Assembly: GCA_035541875.1 (NCBI GenBank)
Contig: DATKML010000013.1
Coordinates: 8,903-72,902 of the forward strand
DNA: 64,000 nucleotides
Source: JAJPHI01 sp035541875
Lineage (GTDB): Bacteria; Desulfobacterota; Binatia; Binatales; Binataceae
Reading direction: 5' to 3'
The notes beneath the pieces were generated by a model. That model ran no database searches. It was given only the letters and a program-made list of their open reading frames with translations, and had not been told where the DNA came from. This document shows, one piece after another, positions 43,486 through 52,216 of this stretch (the stretch's first letter is position 1; every line of letters starts with the position of its first letter). The position numbers were made by a program, and so were the translations under genes.

Positions 43486-44151
43486 ATGGGCGCGACAGGT
43501 TTGATTGAACGGTTGGATTCGATGGTGGCGGCACGTCATATCCTGACCCATCCCTTCTATCAGGATTGGAATGCAGGCCGTCTCACTCGGGACGCGCTAC
43601 GAGACTATGCTGCGCAGTACTATCGTCATGTTGACGCCTTTCCCCGTTACCTGAGCGCGATTCACTCGCGCTGCGAGGATATCGAGACGCGTCAGATTTT
43701 GCTTGAGAACCTTATCGACGAAGAGCGCGGCGAGCGGAATCATCCGGAACTCTGGATGCGCTTCGCGGAGGAACTCGGCGTTTCGCGCGAAGAGGTTCTC
43801 GCGACAGTACCGCGTCAGATGACTTCCGACCTGGTTGAGACATTCATGGAGCTCAGCCGTGATGGGTCGATTGCTGCGGGACTCGCGGCGCTCTACGTCT
43901 ATGAATCGCAGATGCCCAAGGTCGCGCAGACCAAGATCGATGGGCTAAAGCGTTTTTACGGTGTCGAGAGCGACGATGCACTCGCTTTCTTCGCTATCCA
44001 TCGCGAGGCCGACCTTAATCACGCTCGTGCCGGAGCGCGGCTGATCGAACGGGTGGTCGAAAAGCAGGGACACGAAGCCGAAGTGATCGAGGCGGCTGAT
44101 CGGGCGATCGGAGCGTTGTGGTCGATGCTCGACGGGATGCAGCGCGCGTAA
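43486..44151 (+). CDS. CADD/PqqC/TenA-superfamily di-iron enzyme
   Basis: 221 residues from ATG 43486, which follows AAAGGAAC; a GTG at 43447 is weaker. All-helical haem-oxygenase-like fold with HPFYQDW, YYRHVDAFPRYLSAIHSR, LIDEERGERNHPELW and ALYVYESQMPKVAQTK. These match the CADD family. Its members make the p-aminobenzoate moiety of folate from a sacrificed Tyr of their own chain; the candidate residues here are Y25 and the amino-donor Lys K150. Plausible metal ligands are E79/E83, H86, H172 and H179. PqqC-like activity is less likely because PQQ genes are absent. A good terminator follows. Confidence 0.82.
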   Translation: MGATGLIERLDSMVAARHILTHPFYQDWNAGRLTRDALRDYAAQYYRHVDAFPRYLSAIHSRCEDIETRQILLENLIDEERGERNHPELWMRFAEELGVSREEVLATVPRQMTSDLVETFMELSRDGSIAAGLAALYVYESQMPKVAQTKIDGLKRFYGVESDDALAFFAIHREADLNHARAGARLIERVVEKQGHEAEVIEAADRAIGALWSMLDGMQRA

Positions 44152-44170
44152 ATCTCTGACGGAAGTATGA

Positions 44171-44217
44171 CAGGGGCGGTCTTCAGCTTGCGCTGAAAAG
44201 CCGCCCCTGATTTTTTT
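44171..44217 (+). terminator. rho-independent terminator
   Basis: CAGGGGCGG pairs with CCGCCCCTG, an inner TTCAGC pairs with GCTGAA around TTGC, and the stem is followed directly by A and seven T. It ends the plus-strand CADD-like gene 20 bp after its stop. Confidence 0.9.
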
Positions 44218-44254
44218 GCGCAGGATCCTCGATCGGACGAGGTCGCGGACCCGT

Positions 44255-46432
44255 TCAGGCGAGGTCGAAGCGATCGAGTTCCATCACCTTGGTCCAGGCC
44301 GCGACGAAGTCGCCGACGAACTTCTCCGCGGAATCCGCGCAGGCATAGACTTCGGCGATCGCGCGTAGTTGCGAATTCGAACCGAAGATCAGATCGACCC
44401 GCGTTCCGGTCCACTTCATCGCGTTCGTCTTGCGGTCGCGCCCTTCGTATATACCCTCGGCGCTCGCCGCCGGATGCCATTCCGTACTCATATCGATCAG
44501 GTTCACGAAGAAATCGTTCGTCAGCGCTCCAGCCCGTTTGGTGAAGACGCCGTGGGCCGAATTGCCGATGTTCGCGCCGAGGACGCGCAGACCTCCGATA
44601 AGGACCGTCATCTCGGGCGCCGGGAGGGTCAGCAATTGCGCCCGATCGACCAACGCCTCTTCCGGCGACATACGACGCGCACTGCGGAAATAGTTGCGGA
44701 AGCCATCGGCGGTCGGTTCGAGTGGGGCGAACGATTCGACGTCAGTCTTATCCTGTGATGCGTCCATCCGCCCCGGCCTGAAGGGAACACGCGCGGTGTG
44801 GCCGGCAGCTTTAGCCGCTTGCTCGACTGCGGCGCATCCACCGAGAACAATCAGGTCGGCAAGTGAGATCCTCTTACCGTCGGACCGCGAGGTATTGAAG
44901 TCTTTCTGGATCGCTTCGAGCGCCCGGAGGACCTTCGCGAGTTGTGTGGGCTCATTGACCTCCCAAGCTTTCTGCGGGGCGAGGCGGATACGCGCGCCGT
45001 TTGCGCCGCCGCGCTTGTCCGAGCCGCGGAACGTCGATGCCGACGCCCAGGCCGTCGCGACCAGCTCGGAAACGGAGAGCCCTGCCGCGAGGATTTTGGC
45101 TCGTAGAGCCGCGATCTCGGGTTCGCCGATCAGCGGATGATCCACCGCGGGAATCGGATCCTGCCACGGCAACTGTTCCTTAGGGACGAGCGGGCCGAGA
45201 TAACGCGCGATGGGACCCATATCGCGATGCGTTAGCTTGAACCACGCGCGCGCGAAAGCATCGGCGAACTGCTCCGGATGTTCGAGGAAGCGTCGCGAGA
45301 TCCTTTGGTAGGCTGGGTCGAGCCGAAGTGCGAGGTCGGTCGTCAGCATCGATGGTGCGTGAAGCTTCGATTGGTCATGCGCGTCGGGTATCGTTCCAGC
45401 GCCGGCGCCATCCTTTGGTCGCCACTGATGGGCTCCAGCTGGGCTCTTGGTCAGTTCCCATTCGTAGCGAAAGAGATTCTCGAAGAAGTTGTTGCTCCAC
45501 TTCGTTGGTGTGGTTGTCCAGGTGACTTCGAGTCCGCTCGTGATCGCATCGGCGCCCTTGCCCGAGCGGTAGCGACTTTTCCAGCCGAGTCCCTGCTCCT
45601 CGATACTTGCCGCTTCCGGCTCCGGTCCCACCAGCGATGCATCACCGGCGCCGTGAGTTTTGCCGAAAGTATGGCCGCCCGCGATTAGCGCGACTGTCTC
45701 TTCGTCGTCCATTGCCATCCGGCGGAAGGTTTCGCGGATATCCCGCGCGGCCGCTACCGGATCGGGGTTGCCGTTCGGTCCTTCGGGATTGACGTAGATC
45801 AACCCCATCTGCACGGCACCGAGAGGATTCTGCAGATCTCGGTCGCCGCTGTAGCGTTCGTCGGCCAGCCATTTCCCTTCAGGCCCCCAGTAGATATCCC
45901 CGTCGGGTTCCCATACATCTTCGCGTCCGCCGCCGAAGCCGAAGGTCTTGAAGCCCATCGATTCAAGCGCGACGTTGCCGGCGAGAATCAGCAAATCGGC
46001 CCATGAGATCTTGCGGCCATATTTCTGTTTGATTGGCCACAAAAGTCGGCGCGCCTTGTCGAGGTTGGCATTGTCGGGCCAGCTATTTAGGGGCGCGAAG
46101 CGCTGTTGGCCGGAGCCGGCACCGCCACGACCGTCGCCGATACGATAGGTTCCGGCGCTATGCCACGCCATCCGGATGAACAGCGGGCCGTAGTGTCCGA
46201 AGTCAGCGGGCCACCAATCCTGCGAATCAGTCATCAAAGCGTGCAGGTCTTTGATAACCGCATCGAGATCGAGGCTCCTGAACTCTTTGGCGTAGTCGAA
46301 GGACTCGCCCATCGGGTTGGAAAGGTTCGAATGTTGATGGAGAACCCGGAGGTCTAGTTGGTGAGGCCACCAATCACGATTCGTGTGCGCGCGGGTTTCG
46401 CCCGTGAAAGGGCACTTACTTTCACTTGCCAT
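44255..46432 (-). CDS. katG: catalase-peroxidase KatG
   Basis: 725-residue bifunctional haem enzyme detoxifying hydrogen peroxide. The distal site is RMAWHSAG with R87, W90 and H91. The Trp-Tyr-Met adduct needed for catalase activity is complete (W90, Y213, M239), at the spacing seen in mycobacterial KatG. Proximal H254 lies in AGGHTFGKTH. The second, non-catalytic domain is full length. ATG is at 46432 behind a GGAGG-like site (CGGAGGAAAAA). No oxyR or furA is adjacent. Confidence 0.96.
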   Translation of the reverse strand: MASESKCPFTGETRAHTNRDWWPHQLDLRVLHQHSNLSNPMGESFDYAKEFRSLDLDAVIKDLHALMTDSQDWWPADFGHYGPLFIRMAWHSAGTYRIGDGRGGAGSGQQRFAPLNSWPDNANLDKARRLLWPIKQKYGRKISWADLLILAGNVALESMGFKTFGFGGGREDVWEPDGDIYWGPEGKWLADERYSGDRDLQNPLGAVQMGLIYVNPEGPNGNPDPVAAARDIRETFRRMAMDDEETVALIAGGHTFGKTHGAGDASLVGPEPEAASIEEQGLGWKSRYRSGKGADAITSGLEVTWTTTPTKWSNNFFENLFRYEWELTKSPAGAHQWRPKDGAGAGTIPDAHDQSKLHAPSMLTTDLALRLDPAYQRISRRFLEHPEQFADAFARAWFKLTHRDMGPIARYLGPLVPKEQLPWQDPIPAVDHPLIGEPEIAALRAKILAAGLSVSELVATAWASASTFRGSDKRGGANGARIRLAPQKAWEVNEPTQLAKVLRALEAIQKDFNTSRSDGKRISLADLIVLGGCAAVEQAAKAAGHTARVPFRPGRMDASQDKTDVESFAPLEPTADGFRNYFRSARRMSPEEALVDRAQLLTLPAPEMTVLIGGLRVLGANIGNSAHGVFTKRAGALTNDFFVNLIDMSTEWHPAASAEGIYEGRDRKTNAMKWTGTRVDLIFGSNSQLRAIAEVYACADSAEKFVGDFVAAWTKVMELDRFDLA

Positions 46433-46713
46433 TTTTTCCTCCGATCGCGTTTTCGATTCTTTTGGGTAGCCTGTTAATTCTATCGAACCTGAAACTCCCG
46501 TGCAGCTTCGTCGGACGAGACGTTCCGTCGTCTAATTGAGCGTGCGTTAGCGAGGCGATAGGAGGAGCGCCTCACAGTTAGTCGAGCAAATGAACTGCCT
46601 GTGTCGAACCGAAAGGCCTTCTCGATTAAAGGATAAACGGTGGCAGGGAAAAGCATCGTCGCGATGGTGGGCGTTGCGGTAAGACTCGATCCCGCAAGCG
46701 CTATCAGCCGTTC

Positions 46714-47556
46714 TTGTTATGGTTGATTGCCACTTTGCTCGCGACGGTGGCGTCGGCCCAGCCGCCGGTAACTTCCTTGAGCGGATGCGGCAAAATCAGA
46801 GAGAGCGGTGTCTACAATCTCGATACTTTTGCGATTAATGCACCTGCGGGCGATTGCATTACGATCTCGGCCAGCAACGTCGTGCTCAATCTGGATGGCG
46901 CGACGATTACGGGTAGCGGCAGTGGTGCCGGAATCCATATTGCCGCCAAGACGAGTAACAATTTCATCGAAGGTCGCTCCGCGACGATCAGTGGTTTCGG
47001 CGAGGGGATCGAAATCGGTCGAGAACGTTACGCTCGCGTCGAACAGTGACGTGGGTCTGCTGCTCAAGGCTGCCACGCAGGCCGCGGTTTCTAATCTGAC
47101 TGCGACGGACAACACCAACGATGGGATCCGCGTTGAAAAAGGCTCCTACAACATTATCGGAGGAGCGCTGAGCATCACCGACAACGGCCGCTATGGCATC
47201 TGGTTGATGAGCACGAGCTGTGACAACGTTGGCGGCTTCTTTATCGAGGATAACGCGCTCGCCGGTATTATATGGGATGCTCGAGTAGTGGCCCCGGAGG
47301 TGTTGCCTGCAAGGCCAACGCTGTGGGCAAGAGCAACTCGATTTTCAACGGACGTGCGCAGGCCTCTTCACCGGGTTCTCAGAGCTACGGAATTGTGATC
47401 GATATCGGTAACGACTCGAATCGCATCACCAACGTTTCGAGCCCGTCGTCCTACGAGAAACTCGATCTCGATGACGAAAACCCCGCCTGCGCGCACAACG
47501 CGTGGTTCGGCCACGGCCTGATTTTCAGTCCTTCACCAATCGACTGTATTCATTAG
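46714..47556 (+). pseudogene. secreted parallel beta-helix protein, two frameshifts
   Basis: Three overlapping open frames together encode one protein of about 280 residues. The first frame (to about 47020) has a signal peptide (LLWLIATLLATVASA/QPP), C-G-K near the mature start and beta-helix repeats (NVVLNLDGATITGSGSG). The middle frame (about 47019-47270) continues with SVENVTLASN, VSNLTATDN and YNIIGGALSITDN. The first frame then resumes at about 47272 (MGCSSSGPGG) to the stop at 47556. The +1 and -1 shifts compensate, so the ends are in one frame. No plausible slippery site is seen. Either the gene is decaying or the assembly has two single-base errors. The family resembles NosD/pectate-lyase-like beta-helix proteins. 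Confidence 0.75.
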
Positions 47557-47719
47557 AAGCTCGGATCGCTGCATTGCGCTGCGAAGGGACTCGGCGCTAT
47601 TAGGAAAAGCGTGGCGCGGCTGCAACGCGGCTAATCGGACGCAATAGCGGATAGCTGCGTTAGGACCCCGAAGATGCGCCGTGACCGGCGACGGCACGGA
47701 TTGAAGGAGGCTATTTCCG

Positions 47720-48832
47720 ATGGCAGAGGAACGATTAATCTCGGCGGATTCACATTTCGTCGAACCCCCGTCGATGTGGGCGGAGCGCGTCGATAAGAAA
47801 TTCCGTGACCGCGCGCCTCATACGGTGAAGGATCTCAATGGACGGGGCGGCGAATGGTTCGTATGCGAAAATATCACGCCGATGTCTGTGTCGGGGTTCT
47901 TCGGCGCCGGCGTACCCTCGCAGGACCTGCCGGCTCACGCCAAAAAGACCTTTGAAGAAGCGCCCAAGAGCGTATGGGACGCCAGATATCGTATCGAGGA
48001 TCAGGAGCGCGACGGTGTGTTGGCGGAGGTTATCTACACCTCGATGGGGATGCCGCTGTTCGGTCTCGATGATGCCGAATTTCGCGCCGCGCTGTTCCGT
48101 GCCTTCAACGATTGGGCCTGCGAATACTGCAGCTATGACCTTAAGCGGTTGATTCCGCTCGGCCTGATCACGCTCGAAGACGTCCCGGGTGCGGTCGCCG
48201 AGCTGAATCGAATCGCGAAGAAGGGGATGCGCGGGGCGATGATCTGGGCCGAGCCGCCCAGCGACAAGCCCTACAGCGATCCGATGTACGAGCCCTTCTG
48301 GGCGGCGGCCGCGGATCTCAACATGCCGCTGTCGCTGCATATCCTGACGGCGCGCGGCGGTACCGGCGCAAATCAGACAGGTGGAAAGAACTTCCTGATC
48401 TCGCTCGCGAACCTGCATCACCAGATCGAGCGCTCGATTTCCGTGCTGGTCTTCGGCGGTGTGCTCGAGAAATTTCCGAACCTGAAGATTGTCTCGGCGG
48501 AAAATGATGTGGGCTGGATGGCCTACTTCATGTATCGACTCGATACGGTGCAGAATCGGCTCGGCGCGCTGGGCGGACTCAAGCTGCCGCTGCGGGCAAG
48601 CGAGTATATCAAGCGCCAGGTCTATGCGACCTTTATCTCGGATCCGGTCTTCGCCGATTCGCTCCATCGCTACGGCCCGGACAACATCATGTGGTCGTCC
48701 GACTATCCGCATACCGCCGCGACCTATCCGCGTTCGCGCGAGATCGTCGCGAAGCGCTTCGGCCAGCTGCCGGAGGAGCAGCGCCGTAAGATCGTGCGGG
48801 ACACGGCTGCGCGCGTATACGGCATCAATTGA
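47720..48832 (+). CDS. amidohydrolase family protein (PF04909-type)
   Basis: 370-residue TIM-barrel metal-dependent hydrolase/decarboxylase, paralogous to the protein at 9478-10698. The metal motif is D10-S11-H12 (SADSHFVEP), and the late catalytic Asp is in SSDYPHTAATYP. The shared N-terminal pattern RxDKKFRDRxP links the two. ATG follows a strong AAGGAGG. No oxidative partner gene is adjacent; tRNA-Phe follows. Confidence 0.87.
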   Translation: MAEERLISADSHFVEPPSMWAERVDKKFRDRAPHTVKDLNGRGGEWFVCENITPMSVSGFFGAGVPSQDLPAHAKKTFEEAPKSVWDARYRIEDQERDGVLAEVIYTSMGMPLFGLDDAEFRAALFRAFNDWACEYCSYDLKRLIPLGLITLEDVPGAVAELNRIAKKGMRGAMIWAEPPSDKPYSDPMYEPFWAAAADLNMPLSLHILTARGGTGANQTGGKNFLISLANLHHQIERSISVLVFGGVLEKFPNLKIVSAENDVGWMAYFMYRLDTVQNRLGALGGLKLPLRASEYIKRQVYATFISDPVFADSLHRYGPDNIMWSSDYPHTAATYPRSREIVAKRFGQLPEEQRRKIVRDTAARVYGIN

Positions 48833-48938
48833 AAAGACGCGACAGCAGGGCCTCTGCGGAGCGACGCTAAAGAGCTCCGCGCAGGCGCTTGCATCGCCAG
48901 CCTTGGATCGGTAGCAATGTAGGCTCTTCCGATCCGGT

Positions 48939-49014
48939 GGGCAGGTAGCTCAGTCGGTAGAGCAGAAGACTGAAAATCTTCGTGTCGAGTGTTCGATTCA
49001 CTCCCTGCCCACCA
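48939..49014 (+). tRNA. tRNA-Phe (anticodon GAA), island integration site
   Basis: Complete cloverleaf. The acceptor stem is GGGCAGG/CCTGCCC, the D arm GCTC/GAGC, the anticodon stem GAAGA/TCTTC with loop CTGAAAA (anticodon GAA), the T arm GAGTG/CACTC with TTCGATT, discriminator A, and CCA encoded at 49012-49014. From the anticodon loop to the CCA its sequence recurs downstream at 55229 and in part at 52880, showing use as an attachment site. Confidence 0.96.
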
Positions 49015-49016
49015 AA
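48970..49016 (+). repeat. att direct repeat 1 (tRNA-Phe 3' half)
   Basis: 47-bp segment from the first base of the anticodon loop through CCA and two A. It is identical to 55229-55275, and its last 37 tRNA bases are identical to 52880-52916. Identity beginning at the anticodon loop is typical of tyrosine-integrase crossover sites in tRNA genes. Confidence 0.85.
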
Positions 49017-49106
49017 AAAGCACATAAAAAACAAGGACTTTTTGGTCCATGCCCCTGTAGACTTCTCAGAGCGCGTGGCTGAAGTGTGGCTTTTTTGTGG
49101 CCGTTT

Positions 49107-49577
49107 TTACGGCTTCTTGCTTCCTTCCACGTCGTTGTCTACTACGACGGCATGATCCTCGAGGAATCCTCCATCTTTCGGCTTCTTCATCAGCACGCGG
49201 CCGAACTTTCGTGTGCGGTCCAATTTCAGAACCGCTTCCTGTAGCTCTTTAGGAAGTTGCTCTCCTAGCGTCGCGTGCAGGGCGTGAATGCGAGGCCAAG
49301 CCAAACTCCCAATGCTCGGTGAACCATCTGGCCGCGGGTACCGTAGCTCGTAAAAGAGGTCCAATTCTTTAGCTGTCGTATGCTGCTCTTCCGTAAGGAA
49401 GACTTTGAGGCCCTTTTCCCTAATCAGGCCAAGAAGAACTTTCAGCGAATGCGTATCCGGAAATTCTCCGGTGAAGTGCAGCAAAAATGCCTTCAGCTCT
49501 AACTCAATCCCGAGATGGCTCAGGTAACCGGCCGAATAGCCAGCTTCCCTACGTAGTTCAGCTTCTTGATATTGCAA
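49107..49577 (-). CDS. HEPN-like domain protein
   Basis: 156 residues, start TTG at 49577 immediately after an in-frame TAG. The segment SHLGIELELKAFLLHFTGEFPDTHSLKVLL resembles the second and third helices of HEPN domains (small helical RNases or nucleotide-binding proteins). The catalytic Arg-x4-6-His of active HEPN toxins is not evident. No MNT-type nucleotidyltransferase partner is adjacent. The N-terminus may be truncated. It lies inside the first tRNA-Phe island. Confidence 0.55.
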   Translation of the reverse strand: MQYQEAELRREAGYSAGYLSHLGIELELKAFLLHFTGEFPDTHSLKVLLGLIREKGLKVFLTEEQHTTAKELDLFYELRYPRPDGSPSIGSLAWPRIHALHATLGEQLPKELQEAVLKLDRTRKFGRVLMKKPKDGGFLEDHAVVVDNDVEGSKKP

Positions 49578-49588
49578 CGTTGACTATT

Positions 49589-49849
49589 GTGAGGCACGCG
49601 TATTCCCTACTCGAAACCGTACCTGCAATGGTTGCCGCCGCACCGAGAGGCTCGGGCCGATATGACTACGGCGGTTGGATCGACGAGACATTAAAGGAGA
49701 TTGCGAAAGCATTCAGTGACGCTGATCACGTTCTTCAGAATCTGGCTATCCAGATGCAAGAGAGAACCCCAAAGTCTCGTCTCTCGAGGATCCGACGTTG
49801 CATCTTGAGCCTCACGCCTTGGGGTGAACGAAGCGCTGCGAACGCCTGA
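49589..49849 (+). CDS. possible small protein divergent from the HEPN-like gene
   Basis: 86 residues from GTG 49589. The central part (YDYGGWIDETLKEIAKAFSDADHVLQNLAIQMQE) looks like an amphipathic helix pair, and the end is basic. There is no clear ribosome binding site, and the longer frame upstream overlaps the HEPN-like gene. It may be a genuine small island gene or chance. Confidence 0.3.
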   Translation: MRHAYSLLETVPAMVAAAPRGSGRYDYGGWIDETLKEIAKAFSDADHVLQNLAIQMQERTPKSRLSRIRRCILSLTPWGERSAANA

Positions 49850-50158
49850 TGAAGTGCAGAGTGAAACCGGACTGCCGTTGAACAGAACGACTGGGACGTC
49901 GAGTGCTCCCGGGCGGTTTGCTCCGGCGCCCGCTCGATTCGCTGGGCTTCGGTCTGGCGTTTTTCCAGCTTCCTTCAGGACTAACGGGTGGAGATCCTCG
50001 ATAGCTAATCAGAAACTAGCCAAGCCTCGGGCACCGAAGGCGTGATGACGTCGAAGGTCATGCGATAACTAAAGGTTATAGTCAGACGGCTAATTTTTTG
50101 CCTTATCTTCTCAACCTCTCTGCTAACGTACCAGCGCACCAGCATCGGGGAGAATCTT

Positions 50159-50623
50159 ATGAAGTTTCGCACTTTATTCGCGGCTGCGGTCGCTCTCGCC
50201 ATTCCGCTCTCGGCGCATGCGAACGGTCGCGACCACCGGAAGCCTGAACGGCCATCCACCGCCGGCGACTACTGCCTCGGCGAAGGCTTCAAGACTGTTG
50301 GGCCGAATATATGGTTCGTAGGCCACGGCTTCGGTACTCCACCGGCTCCAGGTCAATGTAAGCCGTGGCTGGGGACTCCCGCTCAGGGGAGCGGCTTTAC
50401 CAGCGAGGTCGAAACGGGTACGGGCTGCACCAGCGCCGATGGTAAGACTTTTACGCTCGGTTTCAACCTTATCTACCTAAAGTATCCGTCTGCCGTTACG
50501 CTTCCGCGTCTCGTTATACTGGATCTCCCTGACCAGACGGGTAGGTCTTACTTCACTGCAGATGAGCCTGGCAGCGTAGCGCCCACTGAAGGGGCCCTCT
50601 GCTCGACCATAAAGGTCCCCTAA
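50159..50623 (+). CDS. secreted hypothetical protein
   Basis: 154 residues with a clear signal peptide (MKFRTLFAAAVALAIPLSAHA/NG). ATG follows GGGGAG at good spacing. The mature part contains four Cys and is Gly/Pro/Thr-rich with a beta-strand pattern (KTFTLGFNLIYLKYPSAVTLPRLVILDL). No family recognised. It lies in the first island. Confidence 0.65.
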   Translation: MKFRTLFAAAVALAIPLSAHANGRDHRKPERPSTAGDYCLGEGFKTVGPNIWFVGHGFGTPPAPGQCKPWLGTPAQGSGFTSEVETGTGCTSADGKTFTLGFNLIYLKYPSAVTLPRLVILDLPDQTGRSYFTADEPGSVAPTEGALCSTIKVP

Positions 50624-50939
50624 AAAGAAACGGGCTCCTCCGGACCGCCACACCCGACCTGGAGGCTCAAAAAAACAAGCTCCCGTCTCGCGCCATACGA
50701 CCAAGTGCGCAAAAGCAGCGGAATAGTCGCAGATTGGGAACAAGAAGAAATTGAGAGAAGAAACGACAATTTCATCTTAATTCTGCCAAAGTAACTCTTG
50801 ACAACCAACTCTATGGATTTTAAACCATAGGGAGGTAGCTGGCACGAATCTCGCCCGTACTCGAGCGTGTGATTCGATCGAAGACCGGCGCCGAGTTGAT
50901 CTACTCCAACCATTTGGGCTCGCTTACTAAGCGGCGGAG
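50624..50939. other. intergenic region upstream of the three-gene island operon
   Basis: About 316 A/T-rich bases. It must hold the promoter of the 50940-52592 operon, but no certain -10/-35 pair or operator was identified. No supported gene. Confidence 0.5.
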
Positions 50940-51659
50940 GTGGCTTCATTACGAGTGGAGTGTTTACACTGCAAGAAAAATATCACGCCCAAAAAGAGGA
51001 AGCTTAGCAATCGCATCGCACCTACACCGTTTTTGATTTGCCCCGTTTGCGGTCGAGCTCAGCCAAAAGTAGGCCAATTCAAACCGGGGCGAGGAACAGG
51101 TGCGGAGGCTGAAGCGATTCATCGTAAATTCAAACTAGGAGCCTCGCAGATTAAATTCCGCGTACTAGTTTGGGGCCCGCAGGCGGGAAAAAATACGACC
51201 AGTAAAGAGGCAAAGAAACGAGTTGATATCAAGGATGCAATCTCGGAAAACGGCCATAGAGCTGACTTCAGCGAGCACTTGGTCTTCGACAAGGATTTTA
51301 ACGTACCAGTGAATGTACAAGAGAGGGCGCAGGATCAAGACGCCGACCTAAGAGTATGTCTGGCAACGGATTTCGGTGCGCTCCTTGAGGTTCAAGAATT
51401 TGCGTCGGGTCGGCCAGCGTTCACTCTAGTCTGGATGAAAGAGAGAGCGAAGGGAACCTATAGTGATAAAGGCCTCGTGCAAAGCCTTGAGTTGGCTGGT
51501 TGTCCAGTGGTCTTCTTCAACGACGCGGATCTTGACTCGTGTATCCTCGCGACAGCCAGCGCGCACTGGGTGGAGCGATGGCGGTACGAGAAGTGGGCCA
51601 TCGAGATTAAGCGCAAGGAGCTAGATAGGATAGATCCCATGCGAGCGAGTAGAAGCTGA
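50940..51659 (+). CDS. zinc-ribbon protein with TIR/deoxyribosyltransferase-like Rossmann domain
   Basis: 239 residues. The N-terminus has paired cysteines (C8/C11 and C34/C37) forming a zinc ribbon. After a linker, a Rossmann-like domain starts IKFRVLVWGP (71-80) and includes an acidic helix region DADLRVCLATDFGALLEVQEFA (134-155 overall). There, a Glu (E150 or E153) after a small-residue turn resembles the catalytic Glu of TIR and nucleoside-deoxyribosyltransferase-like NAD-processing effectors. The fold call is by pattern only. GTG at 50940 adjoins GGAGG; GTG at 50955 has better spacing. Its stop overlaps the next start (TGATG). First gene of a three-gene operon in a tRNA island. Confidence 0.55.
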   Translation: MASLRVECLHCKKNITPKKRKLSNRIAPTPFLICPVCGRAQPKVGQFKPGRGTGAEAEAIHRKFKLGASQIKFRVLVWGPQAGKNTTSKEAKKRVDIKDAISENGHRADFSEHLVFDKDFNVPVNVQERAQDQDADLRVCLATDFGALLEVQEFASGRPAFTLVWMKERAKGTYSDKGLVQSLELAGCPVVFFNDADLDSCILATASAHWVERWRYEKWAIEIKRKELDRIDPMRASRS

Positions 51660-52216
51660 TGATAGATCACAGAGAAAGCCCTTTTTCTGCAGATTTTACT
51701 GCGACCCAGTACCAAAAGCTCGGACAGCTAGTTGCCGACAAAGACGCATTTCTCTTCCTATTTGAGATCGCGAGGGCCACTGAGCCTTTGAATTTGGCGA
51801 AGCTCTGCGGCCGATTTCGCGTGTCTCCGCAATTGATTGTTGACACCTTTCAAATAGTCGCTGGACTGGGAATGGCCTCTCAAAAAGCCGGCACTTATTC
51901 AGCGACATTTTTTGGCAAAGCGGTCGTCGACATGATCGAAACCTGCGCAAATGCTTATGAACCCCAGGTTGAAACATCGCAGAGCTATGGAAGCTCGATT
52001 ACGATGGAAACGGTCTCTGGCATCAGTATGGCTGCAACAAATAATACGATCCGGGGAACACTATCGAGTTCTTCTTCTGCAGAGGCTCTCGGGAATGCTA
52101 GCTTCGGCGTCGCTTCAACGGCGACAGATAAAAGCCCTACAGACGTTACGCTGAATATAGGATCGGACCCAGCAGAAGCGGAAAATGCGTCACGAAATCA
52201 CAATTATCTGCGATGA
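51659..52216 (+). CDS. winged-helix-like protein with Ser/Thr/Asn-rich tail
   Basis: 185 residues. Residues 15-95 look like a winged helix-turn-helix domain (DAFLFLFEIARATEPLNLAKLCGRFRVSPQLIVDTF, then a beta wing around KAGTYSATFFGKAV). The rest (about 110-185) is low-complexity and rich in Ser, Thr, Asn and Ala with no charge clusters, probably disordered. ATG at 51659 overlaps the previous stop, and the 3' end overlaps the next gene by 32 bp. It may be a regulator or sensor for the operon. Confidence 0.55.
   Translation: MIDHRESPFSADFTATQYQKLGQLVADKDAFLFLFEIARATEPLNLAKLCGRFRVSPQLIVDTFQIVAGLGMASQKAGTYSATFFGKAVVDMIETCANAYEPQVETSQSYGSSITMETVSGISMAATNNTIRGTLSSSSSAEALGNASFGVASTATDKSPTDVTLNIGSDPAEAENASRNHNYLR

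Noticed and set aside
46661..46720. alternative start of the beta-helix gene at ATG 46664
   Set aside because: That ATG is in another frame and meets a stop shortly after; the signal-peptide frame instead starts at TTG 46714 or at an upstream codon without ATG.
47750..48712. 320-codon minus-strand open frame
   Set aside because: Antisense to the amidohydrolase at 47720-48832.
49824..50045. 73-codon plus-strand open frame
   Set aside because: Low-complexity Ala/Pro/Arg composition and no ribosome binding site.
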